Shown: positions 21,801 through 32,563 of the stretch, in pieces
Position numbering within the stretch: the stretch's first letter is position 1
Layout of the letters: every line of letters starts with the position of its first letter
Assembly: GCA_031763025.1 (NCBI GenBank)
Contig: JASSKH010000021.1
Coordinates: 7,458,611-7,522,610, forward strand
From: Macrocystis pyrifera
Lineage: Eukaryota; Sar; Phaeophyceae; Laminariales; Laminariaceae
Reading direction: 5' to 3'
Length of the DNA stretch: 64,000 nt
Made by a program: the position numbers and the translations under genes
The notes under the pieces: generated by a model
What the model was told of the DNA's origin: nothing
Databases searched by the model: none
The model's input: the letters and a program-made list of their open reading frames with translations, nothing else

Positions 21801-24800
21801 TGTCCTCCTTTACCCTCCGGCGGATTGCTCACTACACTCCCGTATATAGTCCACTGTATAGATATCATCATCACTTTTTTTTTTTTTTTTTGAGATATGT
21901 ACGTGGTGGTCCCTACTTAGTGCCAGTATTTGCTGTAGTAGCCAGCCAGCAATACCGGCGCTACTATAGCGGCAATAACCGGCATTATTTACTCCGCACA
22001 CTAACTACCACACTATTAATAGTTAATCCCATCTGTGTTGAGCACTTTCGCAGGCACTATATATATATTGGGGAGCCGGTACTATAGAGGGACCGGCACT
22101 ACTGTACGTGTTGTGTGTGACATTAACCCGTCGCTCCCGTTGCAGCAGCAGAACCGGCTGCTGCTGCTGCTGCTGCTGCTGCCACTGGCATGGGCGCGTG
22201 GTCATGTTGACCCGACCTGACCCCCGAGAGGAGCACAGGTGCGGTGGAGATAGCCACCCAGGGACCCGGGGGGGGGCGGGGGGGTGGGACTTGCGCGAGC
22301 TCACCCGAATCTGTTCGTTCCCTCCTCCTCCATCTTTGCGGGCTTTCCTAGGTGAAAAACGCCTTCAACAGCGACGTGTACCTGCGTATGGTGGAACTCC
22401 TGGAGAGGGCGGCAAGCCGCGATTCCGTCTTGGTGGTAGTTATTACGGGAGCGGGAAGCTACTTCACCAGCGGGGCCGACATCAAGGAGCTGCAAAGCAA
22501 AGGTGAGGCGATACGAGTGCGGTACTTGTCACGTGTTTTGCTTGGTGGTTTGTCTTCAGCGTGGTGTAGATATGAATTGTGCGTGTGTTTTTGCACCTTT
22601 GGCGTGGCCATCGCTTGCCTCTCCTGACGGTAATAGTTTGACTCGCGAGGCTATACATATCGTGTCGTCGACCCTCCTGAGAGTGCAGAAGACGATGTAA
22701 AACGTTTTGGGAAGCCTGAGTGGTGCAGTTATCGGGACCCAGGGTATATCGACGAGAACAACGATAACTGCGATGTGCTCCCACCCGAAGCGCGTGCAGC
22801 AGTACAAGCGTGATCATGACGCGAGCGTTGCAGACATGATTGATCCCTGCATTGCGCTTCGGACACGCCTCCTCCTATCGAAGGCAGCCCGGGCTAAGTC
22901 GTGCGGTTTCGGCGCTGCAATCAATTATTTCATGGCATTTCGTTTTCCCTTCTCGCGTCCTGGAGGGGTCTGTAAGATGCGTACACCATCAGTTTCCTCT
23001 CTCCCTTCCTCGTCGTTCTGCCGCTGGATCTTCCTAGCCTCAGCCCCCCCCCCCCCCCCCCCCCCCCCCCCCGCCCTCGGCTATTAGACGAGTTGGATAA
23101 TTTGTGCGGGATGGAGAAGCTGAACTTCTCCACATGGGGAATGAGGAATGATGGCATCACGTAGTGTGTAGAAGGTAAGGCACCCACGAGATAGTTACGT
23201 TATATACCCATTGCTGTCTCTGGACGTGGCAACACCAGAAAACAAACCGATTCATTCGACGCTAGCATCCTTATGCACGCACGAAAATCCGCCTCTTTCA
23301 AGCTGTTCTTAGTAGGACGCAGCTTCTCGCGCTTCGTGCGACTCGCCAAACACCTCACGGCGCTTCACCCTTGGTCCAAGCAATGTCCGTGTGGTCGGTG
23401 AAAAACCCGACGCGCTCCGTCGCGGCATTGTAGGGACGTGAGGGTCTACTGTCACACATTTCGACTACGGCCATGCCTGACGTGATTACACCTCTCCCCC
23501 CCCCCCCTATGTATAGGTTGGGTTGGCGTCGGTTGGCGACGACGCTGTAAAACACGCCTCCCACTGCATGAGCTAGACAGCCAGGGTACCGTTTTTTTTT
23601 GTTTTTTTTTTGGCAGTTACCACGGCTGGCGGTCATGTTAGATCATTTTTGTGCCGGGAAAACCTCTACTCCGCACAAGGGGGATGATCGGGTAACGTAG
23701 TGTGTAAGTGATGAGGCACCCACGAGGCAGTTACATAGTGAACCCATTGCTGTCTGTGGAAGTGGTCACGCCAGAAATGAAATCAATTCATTGATGCTGT
23801 CATCCATATGCAAGAAAATCCGCCTCTAAAGCTTTTCTTAGTATGATACAGCTCACCCTTCATGCGACTCGTCCGACACCTCACGGCGCTTAGCAATGTC
23901 TGCCTGGTCGGTGAAAACCCGACGAGCTCCGTCCCGGCATTGTAGGGATACGAGGGTCCATGGTCAAACGACTACGGCCATGCAAGACAATGAGGACACA
24001 CCCCCCCCCCCCCCCCCCCCCCCCCCCCCGACGCCTCCTTTCACCCTCACCGTCGCGGGCACGCTCTGTCGATCCCAGTTACATCATCTACCCCAATGCT
24101 GCAGCAGCCTGTCGGAGTTTTCGCTTCCGCGCTGCTGTGCTTCCCTAAACTAGTGGTCGCTGCGGTCAACGGACCGGCCGTTGGAATCGGAGTCACTCTC
24201 TTGCCGCTGTGCGACGTCGTCTACGCCTTGGGCGGAAGCGAGCGCGCTGCTGCTGCCGACAACCCGGCGGGTGATCAAGAACGCCATCGCGGTTCTGCAG
24301 CGGGGGGAGGGGAGGGGGGGGGGGGGGCGCAGACAGAGGCGGCGAGTTTCTGGACTCCTTTTTTCCGGCTGGCCATCTTGCCGGAGTTGTGTTCCAGCGT
24401 AACGTTTCCCGAAATTTTGGTGAGGTTTCGCTCTGTCGAGCTAGGGCTGTGATGATTTGGCTCCCGGCAAGAAACGCCTGATTTTGAGCAAACCTCGGTA
24501 ACCTTGTTGTGACACCATCATCCTTGAACAACCGTGAGCGTCTGTAGACTATTATTTACCACTCTGCACCGAATTTGCAAGCACCGTTGGCCTTCTATTA
24601 GTGAATAAAATAGTTCATTGCATTTTGGGACAGAGTAGTAGGCCTTAGCGTAGCGCTCCCCGCCGGGTACGATTTCTCATGTCTAAAACTCTTGGCGTCC
24701 CCCAAAGAGTAAGCCTCACCACTCAGGGCTCAAACGTAAGGACCGCTTGGTCTTCATATTAGTGTATAGACGGTTCTTGCATTCTTCCCCCCCAAAGCGG

Positions 24801-27800
24801 TATGTTCTTGTTAGTTTTTTTTTCAATTGTTATTCGTGGGCCTGTGCTGTATAAGGCGTCGACTAGTAGGCAGTGCAGTTAGTTGCGTGCAGATTTTTTT
24901 TCTCGAATTGCTGCGTGCTCCGTATCTGACTCGTGTGCGTCTTGGCTGTGGCGGCTCGATGTGTTGTTGTTGTTGTTGTTGTTGTTGTCTTCACATTAAA
25001 TCGTCCTCTCTACCCAGCTTCATCAGTACACCCAATGTCCGTCCTGATTCCTTATCCTGGAGAGATACTGATTCCGTGGCCACAGACGGTGAGACAGAGG
25101 AAGACCGAAAATAAAAACAATCGCAAACTCAAGTGTCAAGCAAGTAAAAATGCCAGCGTACCGGGTACGACAAAACAACAACACAAGCAAGACCAAAACA
25201 GTAAGAACAAGAAGACAGTATGTTTGTGTTTTTCTTTGGTTTCGATAATAATGACTGTTAATGCAACTTCTGGACGGAGAAAATGCCGTTGGAGTACAAA
25301 TAAGGAAAGACCGAACGGTCCTCACTTTTTCCGTCCTGAGCGCGGTAACTCAGCTGCTTGAATTGCTTTACCACCCCTGCAGATAACCGTGAGCCTCCTC
25401 CCCCCCCACTTTTGGAACTGCAGTCCCATTTAGGTGACAGGCCACTCATGTTCTAAGCAGTTTGTCCCCAAAAGCGGGACTGCAGTCCTCAAAGGGCCAG
25501 CTCACAGCCCTTGTCGATTGTTGATACAGTTAGTGTTCGGCTGTTCGGTGGTGTAGTGCACTGCGGTAGAAGACCTTGACTTTTTTTTTTTCCTTTTTTT
25601 ACTGCTCTAAAAGTAATCCCACGCTAGTCCCAAGCAGCTTGTTTCCCTGAACGCGAGGGTGCAGTTTCCCGTCAAAAGGAGTGGGTAAAACTACAAGTTT
25701 TTTTTATTGTGACCGCCGCGTGTTCCTGCAGGGAGTTAAGGTGGCCAGGTGTGTTTTTCTGCGGTTTTTGCCTCAGTGACGTTTATTAGCCGTCGGTTGG
25801 GTGTATCGACTTACGAGAGCTCTTCACGGATCATGATCCGACCCACGGGCCGGGTCGGGAGGCTTTTGAAACCTCACGGGTCGGGTCGGGTCGGGCCTCC
25901 CTTACTCGACCCGGCCTGACCCGCGAAGTCTGACCCGACCCGTGAACAGCCCTGTTTTTTACCCGACTCGACCCAACCTGTCCCGCGAAGTCTGACCTGA
26001 CCCGTGCCGTGAAGAGCCCTGCTTTTTACCCGACCCGACCGGACCCGACCTGTCCCGCGAGGTCTGACCCGACCCGTGAACATCCCTGTTTTTTTTTTGT
26101 GCTCATGTGATCGTGTGTGTATCGGGGGGGGGCGCTTGCGCTAGAGCTGGTCACCCACCCAATGCCTTAGGCGGGTTGACTTTTGGAAGCGCTGCATTTT
26201 CTCTTGTGCTGATCCGTTGCCGTTTTTCTCGATGTTTATGAGACGCGACTGCGTTTCGGGCAAAGGGGACGATGTATAATAGTGGCACCGCTTTTGTGTG
26301 TCCCGTTATTACGGGGATCCATAGTTAATGGGACCAAATTTGTTTAGGAAAAATAGTTGAATATGTAGATTTTTATGTATACCATAGGTCCTATTAACTA
26401 TGGATCCATAGTTAATGGGACCAAATTTGTTTAGGAAACATAGTTGAACATATAGGTTTTTATGTATACCATAGGTCCTATTAACTATGGATCCACTATG
26501 GATCCATAGTTAATGGATCCATAGTTAATGGGACCAAATTTGTTTAGGAAAAATTGTTGAATATATAGGTTTTTATGTATACCATAGGTCCTATTAACTA
26601 TGGACCCCCGTAATAGTAAAATGCCATTTTTGTCTGCGTTGTGTGTCACCTCCTGGCTTCAAGACTATTAATACTTATATGGCATCTCTCCCGTGTTTCG
26701 TTTGCCCCATCGTGTGATGCGTGCCCATGCTCCTTCCTTCAAAGACTCCGTAGAGACCTCGTGATGTGTTTGTTCCGCTTGATGAAAAATTTCATGGTGC
26801 ACCAGCTCTTTCCTCTGAGACTACGTGCGTATCTCCAACTCTACTCTTTTTGGGGACATTAGTCGCCTCTCATTCGGTTTTAAGTGCCCGTCGACATATT
26901 AAATATCCCCCCTACCCCCCGTCTCGAAAGGGATGCGTGATCAATGAATGTAAATACTAAGGCAAGCTACAAGCGAGTACGCTCCCCCCCTCCGTCTCGA
27001 AAGAGGTGCGCGGTCACTGGTCAAATGCCCTCCCTCCCCCCCGCCCCCACCCCCCGCCCTGCACCCCCCATCCTCCGCCTTGTGTGCTGTAAGGGGTGGT
27101 CGCTCGCCAACGAGATGCTCATCATGGGACGCAAGCTCAGCGCGCAAGAAGCGTTGTCGGCAGGGTTGGTATCAACGCTCATGACCGCCGATTCGCGGGA
27201 GGCCTTCTTGCGGCAGGTACACTACTTGTATGATACGTACGTACTTGCGAGCGTTTTTTTTTTTGTTTTCTTTTTTGTTCTTGTCTCGTGCTTGTTCGGC
27301 TGGAGTGCGCTCCGTGTTGCAGCACCACCCAAGGCCGAGGCAGGAGAGAGCCGAGATGGGCGATGGGCGCTCTTGTTTTTTTCGTTGTGTCTTTGCCCCT
27401 TTCGGGCCTCGAGGTAGCGACCGGAACAATGGTTGGTAACTTTAGTGTGATCAACCGTCCACGAGAGGTGCCCAGCAGGTACGGGCGGGATCATGATGCC
27501 CCCCCCCCTCCGTATTGCCGTGCGGCTCCTTGCATAGCAACTCGGACTCCAATTTGCGACCATCCGAATCAATCACGCATGTAACCGTCACTTTTTTTTT
27601 ATCGTCATTTTTTTTACCCTCTCAAGTCCCGAGAGCGTTATAACCGTGTCCGTGCAAAAGGCTTAACCTGTGGTATGACGAGCTCCAGTGGGGAGGGGAA
27701 GTTATGTCGGTGGGCAGGGCTTTAGCTACGACGGTGGGCGTAGAGGACGGCTTCCGTTCGTATGTGCCGTGGTTTGTTTCCTGCGCGTGTTTTACTCTGT

Positions 27801-28448
27801 ACGGTATTGTTATGTGGGTTCTGATTACCCGTAACATGTATTGTTACCGGGGGAAAACACAGTAATCAGAATCAAATATAGTGTGCAAACATAGGGGGAT
27901 ACATGGTTTTTGGGTCCGTCGTGGGTTCTGATTACCCGTAATATGGATTGTTACGGGGGCAATTACAGTAACCAGAACCGATGCAGTGGGTAAACATAGG
28001 GGGATACCTGATTTTTGGGTCCATTGTGGGTTCTGATTACCCGTAATAGTATTGTTACGGGGTAACACAGCAATCAGAGCCAAATATGATGCGTAAACAT
28101 AGGGGTATACCTGTTTTTTTTGTCCATCGTGGGTTTGGAATACTATGTATTACTATGCCCCACCCCTCCGTGATATTAATAGTGGTGCCCCACCCCCAAA
28201 ACGCGCAGTTATGCCTTGACTCACTCCACAAATATAGAATATGTGACGTTTTCGTGATTTTTTTTGCCGGTTCTCCTTTCTCTGCGGAATCGCTTCTGCG
28301 CTATGCAGGTGCGAGACGACGTGAGGCAAACCGTCTTGGGCAATGTCCTGGCAGCTGAGTCGGTCACGGTTTTCAAGCGAGTCATGTGGTGCAGCCGGCG
28401 TCCCAGGTTACTCCGAGTGCTCGCCGAAGAGCTCGTCGAGTTGGACAG
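18734..28448 (+). CDS. Enoyl-CoA isomerase/hydratase (crotonase family, ECI2-like), five exons, 3' end unresolved
   Basis: The exons are 18734-18814, 22352-22502, 24079-24419, 27094-27216 and 28309-28448, all plus strand with GT-AG borders and consistent phases (0/0, 1/1, 0/0, 0/0, then phase 2). The spliced frame follows the crotonase fold: an N-terminal IATLTLNRPK strand; SGADIKEL, the first oxyanion-hole peptide; VAAVNGPAVGIGVTLLPLCD, the second oxyanion hole; PELCSSVTFPEIL; and ANEMLIMGRKLSAQEALSAG, the helix shared by peroxisomal delta3,delta2-enoyl-CoA isomerases (ECI2/PECI). The Glu of PELCSS falls where such isomerases carry their catalytic acid. The enzyme would move double bonds of unsaturated acyl-CoAs into the 2-trans position for beta-oxidation, probably in peroxisome or mitochondrion. 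The final exon is missing, so a C-terminal targeting signal cannot be judged. Introns of 1.1-3.5 kb carry D, A and tandem-repeat insertions. Confidence 0.85.
19121..19312. mobile_element. Family C palindrome split by a nested family A MITE
   Basis: The left half of family C (TAGGACCGCAGTCCCGTTTT...TTCTAAGTA) stops at 19169. A complete family A unit (TTACGGGG...CCCCGTAA, 19170-19274) follows. The right half of C resumes (GTTTGGCCCGAAAACGGGAC...TCTTAA). This is a clean nested insertion, so A was mobile after C. Confidence 0.75.
20310..20605 (+). repeat. Family B tandem array, about 2.5 units
   Basis: Units of about 105 bp read AGTAATCAGAACCAAATATG...ATACCTGGTTTTTGGGTCCATGGTGGGTTCTGATTACCCGTAA. 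They are joined by the linker TATGTATTG to the next TTACGGGG. Unit ends are inverted repeats of each other (TTACGGG / CCCGTAA; AATCAGAACC / GGTTCTGATT). Confidence 0.8.
20890..21230. mobile_element. Large imperfect inverted repeat (hairpin element)
   Basis: The arm at about 20936-21005 (CCAATGTCCACGCCGTTTTTT...CTCTGCCAACCCG) reappears as its reverse complement at about 21127-21203 (ACGGCTTGGCAG...AAAACGGCGTGGACACTGG). A spacer of about 120 bp is T-rich. It looks like a MITE or inverted duplication; no coding content. Confidence 0.6.
21437..21545. mobile_element. Family A MITE copy with TA target duplication
   Basis: Starts TTACGGGGGACTATTG and ends CTATGGACCCCCGTAA. It is directly flanked by TA on both sides, the target preference of Tc1/mariner-type elements. 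Confidence 0.8.
22352..22502 (+). CDS. Exon 2 of ECI2-like gene
   Basis: Acceptor ctttcctag|GTG; encodes VKNAFNSDVYLRMVELLERA, then VVVITGAGSYFTSGADIKEL, which contains the first oxyanion-hole segment. The donor AAAG|GTGAGG leaves phase 1. Upstream of the exon lie a CTG-repeat patch (22155-22180) and G runs. Confidence 0.88.
23047..23072. repeat. Poly-C tract
   Basis: Uninterrupted run of about 26 C on the plus strand, in an intron of the ECI2-like gene. Homopolymers of this kind mark the borders of family D and E repeats elsewhere in the window. Confidence 0.9.
23170..23495 (+). mobile_element. Family D repeat, right-hand part
   Basis: Begins at the GGCACCCACGAGATAGTTACG segment and ends GATTACACCTCTCCCCC. 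It abuts the next copy, which starts just past the poly-C run. Confidence 0.8.
23508..24029 (+). mobile_element. Family D repeat, near full length
   Basis: Starts after a C run with TATGTATAGGTTGGG and continues TTGGCGTCGGTTGGCG, AGCTAGACAGCCAGGGTACC, a T-rich stretch, GGCGGTCATGTTAGATCA, the shared right half, and GACTACGGCCATGCA. It ends in a ~29-bp C run (24001-24029). The length of about 520 bp matches the other full copies. Confidence 0.85.
24079..24419 (+). CDS. Exon 3 of ECI2-like gene with in-frame low-complexity insert
   Basis: Acceptor gtcgatcccag|TT fits the incoming phase 1. The exon encodes QPVGVFASALLCFPK, VAAVNGPAVGIGVTLLPLCD and FWTPFFRLAILPELCSSVTF, ending EIL|GTGAGG in phase 0. 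Between DVVYAL and the FWTPFF block, where relatives have only a few residues, the frame carries about 33 residues rich in Gly, Ala, Glu and Arg. These come from a G-homopolymer stretch at 24300-24330. It may be a genuine insert, a ~60-bp unrecognised intron (for example GCGG|GTGATC to GCGCAG|ACAGAG), or a sequencing problem. A family D element and a 29-bp C run end only 50 bp upstream of the acceptor. Confidence 0.82.
24961..24988. repeat. (TGT)n microsatellite
   Basis: About nine TGT/TTG units within an intron of the ECI2-like gene. Confidence 0.9.
25410..25496. mobile_element. Family C palindromic element
   Basis: Left arm GGAACTGCAGTCCCATTTAG and right arm CAAAAGCGGGACTGCAGTCC are near reverse complements around a TTCTAAGCAG centre. 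Confidence 0.75.
25850..26090. repeat. GACCCGACCC-rich tandem repeat
   Basis: Runs of GGTCGGGTCGG and CGACCCGACC flank three ~60-bp units containing CGCGAAGTCTGACC and GTGAACAGCCCTG. Related sequence appears at 28840-28990, 49495-49680 and 55120-55300. Frames rich in Arg, Val, Gly and Ser across it are artefacts. Confidence 0.8.
26309..26613. mobile_element. Family A MITE, tandem triplet with TA flanks
   Basis: Three consecutive units share internal GGATCCATAGTTAATGGGAC junctions. The outer ends are TTACGGGG and CCCCGTAA, flanked by TA on both sides. Internal units lack the TTACGGGG tips, as if produced by unequal exchange or slippage inside one element. Confidence 0.8.
26908..27030 (-). mobile_element. 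Family E short repeat, two partial copies, C-rich flanks
   Basis: Read on the minus strand, the first copy gives GAGCGTACTCGCTTGTAGCT, then TGCCTTAG, later GATCACGCATCCCTTTCGAG. A second partial copy with CTCGAAAGAGGTGCGCGGTCA follows. Both are enclosed by C runs (G runs on the element strand). The pair ends about 65 bp before exon 4 of the ECI2-like gene. Confidence 0.6.
27094..27216 (+). CDS. Exon 4 of ECI2-like gene
   Basis: Acceptor gtgtgctgtaag|GGG; encodes GWSLANEMLIMGRKLSAQEA, then LVSTLMTADSREAFLRQ; donor CGGCAG|GTACAC. Forty-one codons, phase 0 at both ends. The MGRKLSAQEAL helix is the most diagnostic element of the family here. Confidence 0.9.
27815..28135 (+). repeat. Family B tandem array, about three units
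   Basis: TTACCGGG/TTACGGGG tips occur at 27844, 27951 and 28055, giving a period of 104-107 bp, each preceded by a linker close to TATGTATTG. The interior is as in the other B arrays. Confidence 0.8.
28309..28448 (+). CDS. Exon 5 of ECI2-like gene
   Basis: Acceptor cgctatgcag|GTG; encodes a charged helical stretch (VRDDVRQTVLGNVLAAESVT...VLAEELVELDR) that fits the C-terminal helices of the family. A donor GACAG|GTGCGT follows in phase 2. If unspliced, the frame would stop at 28548 after a hydrophobic tail with no family resemblance. I did not find the last exon downstream. Confidence 0.75.
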
Positions 28449-28545
28449 GTGCGTCGCAAAATCACGGGGCGTCGTCAGCTGCCGCGGTTACCCCCTCGCT
28501 GGTGTCAAGGTTTACATATTTTTCCCCCCGCTTGTTTTGTCGCTA

Positions 28546-28650
28546 TAACGGGGGGCCATAGTTTATAGGACCTACGGTACACACAAAAACCTATATATTT
28601 ACGTGTTTTTACTAACAATATTTGGTCTTATTTACTATGGTCCCCCGTAA
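28546..28650. mobile_element. Family A MITE copy with TA flanks
   Basis: Starts TAACGGGGGGCCATAG, ends CTATGGTCCCCCGTAA, with TA duplicated on both sides. It lies 100 bp after the exon 5 donor of the ECI2-like gene. Confidence 0.8.
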
Positions 28651-28839
28651 TAGTTTCAGACGGAACGAAGGCGGTACTCCGGTCAAATTTGACGTTTCCC
28701 TGAGCGTAAATTACCACTTATTCGACTTTTTTTTTTTATGCTGGCTGCGGCCGACCCTCGATTTTGACGTGGGACCGAGGTGCTTATGGACCCTGCCGGC
28801 GGCGTGTTGTCAGGGCTGTACACCGGCCGGTTCATGCCT

Positions 28840-28990
28840 CGCTGATCGGGTCGGGTCGGGTCACCTAGCCCGGCCCCGACCCGACCCATGATATTTTGAA
28901 GACCTTCTGACCAAAACAGACCCGACCCCACCCGTTAAGATGTCGAAGATCGCCTGTCTCGACCCGCGGGTCGGTTCATCACTCGTGAAC
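28840..28990. repeat. GACCCGACCC-type repeat copy
   Basis: Holds GGGTCGGGTCGGGTCA, CCCCGACCCGACCC and GACCCGCGGGTCGG segments, related to the arrays at 25.9, 49.5 and 55.1 kb. Confidence 0.65.
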
Positions 28991-29360
28991 AGGCCTGCCA
29001 ATTGTACGCCCAGCGTCAGTTTGCGGGGCTCATGTTCGAGTGGGGCCATGTCTGGGTAGATCAGGGTGCGCGTGTTGGCCAACGACGTGTACCCGAAATG
29101 TCAGTGTGTGTTGATTGATATCTCAAGGTATGGACGCAGCCGGCACGGGGACGCGTGGTTGGTGCCTCAAGACTGTATCGCGGAAGGAACCCTCTCTTCT
29201 TGTTTCATTCCTGAGCTGTCGAGCTGACTGGCCTCTCGAGGAGCTACACAACGAGTGACATCGGGAGGCTCGCACATTATTCCGATGTCCCAGTTTCCCA
29301 CTACCAGGATTACCTACCCAGCATGGAACTCCTCAAGTCTACGACAGACCTTATGCGTTA

Positions 29361-29505
29361 TGTTCCTGAGTACAACGAACAGTGTTTGACCGACCAATTG
29401 TTCGTACACTGAAGATAAGTCACTGAGCTACTCAGTTCAGCAGTATTCGACCGATCAATTGTTCGTTTGTGTAGGATATGCCGCTGAGCTACTCAGTCAG
29501 CGCTC
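29361..29505. repeat. Two-copy tandem repeat, ~75 bp
   Basis: The phrase GACCGA(C/T)CAATTGTTCGT, followed after about 30 bp by GAGCTACTCAGT, occurs twice (about 29388 and 29448). Confidence 0.6.
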
Positions 29506-29961
29506 TGGCTGCGTACGTACCACAGTGTGTAAACAGGGACGAGAAGTACCTGTGGTCGAATACCAATAGATGGTAAGCTCTACCGGTTCTCTCCCTTTCT
29601 CCCTCCCGACTTTCCTGCTTCCGGTGGTTCCCTGGTTTACAAGGGGCCACAGAAAACTTCCGTCGCTGACGCCAGCGAAGTCAAAAAAGAAAAAATGGCG
29701 CCAACCATGCTACGGTGTAGAGGGGTGCATCAACCATTGCACCAATTTTCTGAGGCTCCTCCTCACTCGAGGAGATCCGTGTACAAGATCACCCAATTAC
29801 GCCTCTTTTCTTTTTCAAAGAAAAAGTGTGCGCTTAATTCACCGGATGAGCGGTAGGCCCACGGCCTATTAAAAGTTCTACTATACTTGTATCGATTTTT
29901 TTTTGTCAAAACAAGGCATGCCCTATTCGGTAGTTCCTCAGTGCCCTTGACCCTTCTAGTA

Positions 29962-30052
29962 GGACTGTTAGGACCGCAGTCCCGTTTTCGGGACAAACTA
30001 CTTGGAAATAGAGTGGTTTGTCCCCAAAACGGGACTGCAGTACTAAAAGGGC
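29962..30052. mobile_element. Family C palindromic element
   Basis: GGACCGCAGTCCCGTTTTCG on the left and CCAAAACGGGACTGCAGTAC on the right pair through most of their length. The centre is CTTGGAAATAGAGTGG. Confidence 0.8.
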
Positions 30053-30059
30053 TAAGGAG

Positions 30060-32340
30060 CACCATCAGTCCCGGTGACGAAAAACAAAATGGCCAAAAAG
30101 AGCCAGAAGCTGTAAGACATGCCATATCGCAGCACGTGGCCCAAACCAAAACCCCCCTGTGATACATCTGTTGACTCACCGATTCAGCAGGCTTGAAAAC
30201 ATATCCCGTGTCACCATTGCAGCCTTGACAGGCCTGTCCACCCTATCCGCGTTGATTTCGTCCATTTGAGGAGTTGACATAGGGAACAGGTCCCGCGCTG
30301 GCCGATTGCTGCCGTTGCATGCTGCGGTGTGCCGTGCCGTGCTTTCAACCGATCACGTGCCAAACACGAAGGAGTTATGTCCACGACTTTGATGGATACC
30401 AGTGTCAGTGCAAGGTTAGAGGAGATAAAGGAGGGGAAAGAAGCGCGGCGGGGGCAGCTGACGCTCTGTTTTTCTTTTTGTTTTTTGCAGACTTTTCCGA
30501 CGAGTCATGCTCTTCGTTGTCGTTGTCCACGAAATGGACCAAGCGAAACCACCGCCTGTCTTTCCCGTATATATACCGGTATATGTGTATACCGATGTAT
30601 TCTGTTGATGTCCCCGGCGCATCGCCGGACCATTCCCGCGCACCTGCGGGTGCGACTATGAAGCCCGTAACACTTTTCGGTTTCGCTTATCGGGCGCAAT
30701 CTGTCCCTTTTCCCCTCCATGTCTTGGCGCCTTTCGTCCATCAGACGCATGCGAGCGGGGCGCCCTCAGGTGGCGCTGAAGCACCTCGCAAGGAATCCAC
30801 GAACCGGGCGCAGCAAGCTTTGAACGAAAACGTATTTGATAGTTTTCGCCCCATGTGTGTTGATGTGCGAATTGAAGTCGAGGGACATGCAGTGTCCGCT
30901 ATTGCCAGGCGGAAAACGCCCAGCATGAAACCAGCGGTCGGTGTCGTAAGTCGACGAATGGAAACTTGCACCGAGCGGGCGGTTCACGCTCGATACCAGG
31001 CGGTACACATTTGATGCGGGGATCAGATTGAGAAGAAGAGGGGGGGATTCTACTCTGTTGTTCTTGTGTCTGATATTAGCCCAGCGCGTGAGCGAAGGCA
31101 CCGCATCGCTGCCGCTGGGAATATGGTCGTGTGCTACGAAGGGGGGGGGGGCGACTTCGAGTAATAGTTGCCATACCGCGTCGCTTTCACCGAGCGTGAC
31201 AGTGAACGGCGTTGCGAATTTCTCTACAGTGCTATGTTACGCTGCCGCCGATCAATTGATGTGTGAGGTGTTGGATTGAATGAGTCCTCCAGCCCCGGTC
31301 GGGGTTCCAACCTATATCTTGATGTGTTTGTCGTATGGTTCTCGTTTAGCCACCTGCCGAGTACTGTGTTGTCTGCTGTCTCGCCCAAACTTACTACTGC
31401 TATACTATTGCAATTCCAGACCAATGTATCGTCCCTGTTCTGTCGCTTATGGCTCTTGCGATGGACGCGTTCCCGGGTATCTCGGAGACAAGTTTCTTGA
31501 AAAAACGTGCTCACTCGTGGAAACTCTCTCATAGCTGACAGGTCGCTCATCGTTGCCAATGCCGGGGGGAGTGTTGTAGTCAGTCGCCGATTTTGGTCAA
31601 TCTAGTGGTGATGCCCATGCCGTTTCATGGTGTGTGTGTACAGGTGGCCGCCCCCCCCGGTCCCCTGCAATAGTGTAGGCGTAAGAAAATTAATGGTGGA
31701 AACGTTGAACACTGTGGGGAACCCCACGTGGTGTCGAAAATCTCTCGACTCGGTACGCCTAATGGTGTGCTATACTTTGTTGAACAAAACACATTGCATA
31801 TATATAGCAAACCCCTCAAGGTACCGGCGACCTCTCAATTCGACACATCTAATGGTGTGGTACATTGTTCAATGTCTCCACACAATGATTTTTTTTACGC
31901 CCACAGAATGTAAGGCGGGAGTTCCGGCCCCCTGCGCATGCGTTCTTCCTGTTCCCCAGTCTGGACAAGCCATGCACTCCTGCAGAGAACCCGTGGTCAC
32001 TATGAGGCGAAAAGAGTCTGCTGCCACTGACCCTACCCTTGCCGCCTGCAAGCGGAGAAAACCCGGCGACACCTCCATGAGCGAAACGTCGTACGCACAC
32101 AGCTGCAATTTCATTCAAAATAAATACAACACGTCTGTCTGTACGCGCGTAGTAGCTGAACCGCAAAATCTACGTACTTCGGGGTGCTGATTGATGGCCT
32201 GAAGAGCTGTACGAGGTATGCAACCACGAAAAAGGAATGATAAGTTTGCGTTGCCTGTTGCCTGACGTGACACCTGAGTACAGATTTTTTCAACCCGACA
32301 CTCGGAGCGCAGGAAGCGACGGGCGTCGGCTCACACCCTT
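30060..32340. other. No convincing gene
   Basis: Several 60-230-codon frames exist but none has family motifs. The longest (30319-31014, plus) has no codon-use or splice support. The segment 31075-31250 resembles 39025-39180 (shared ATCGCTGCC...GGGAATATGGTCG), pointing to a dispersed repeat. Confidence 0.4.
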
Positions 32341-32349
32341 GGTGCCTAT

Positions 32350-32545
32350 GTGAAGCAATGCCCGCCACCTTCTCGGCGCTACTGGCGCATTATAAGCTCA
32401 ACGGCGCAGAGCCCTTTGCTCCCTCCTCACACTCCCGGCGAAGGCGGCCCGTTGACCGTCAGCCCTCGTGTCGGTGCACCGAGCGGCGCAGGCGTTGGTT
32501 CATTATCGCGGCTTTCGCGACGCAGCGTCTTCGTTCGTGAACGAC
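32350..32545 (-). repeat. Inverted copy of the 33.4-34.2 kb repeat
   Basis: Contains, in reverse orientation, the 'GCGCAGAGC--TTTGCTCCCTCCTC' and 'GTCGGTGCACCGAG' segments found in the direct repeats at 33360-34240. Confidence 0.5.
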
Positions 32546-32563
32546 CAAGGCTACAAGTATGGT

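Noticed and set aside
22707-23087. 126-codon plus ORF between ECI2-like exons 2 and 3
   Set aside because: Ends in a poly-Pro reading of a C run. Exons 2 and 3 already join in phase without it.
30319-31014. 231-codon plus-strand ORF
   Set aside because: No family motif, no splice context, Phe/Ser-rich T-run content in the first half, and a competing frame of similar quality on the other strand.
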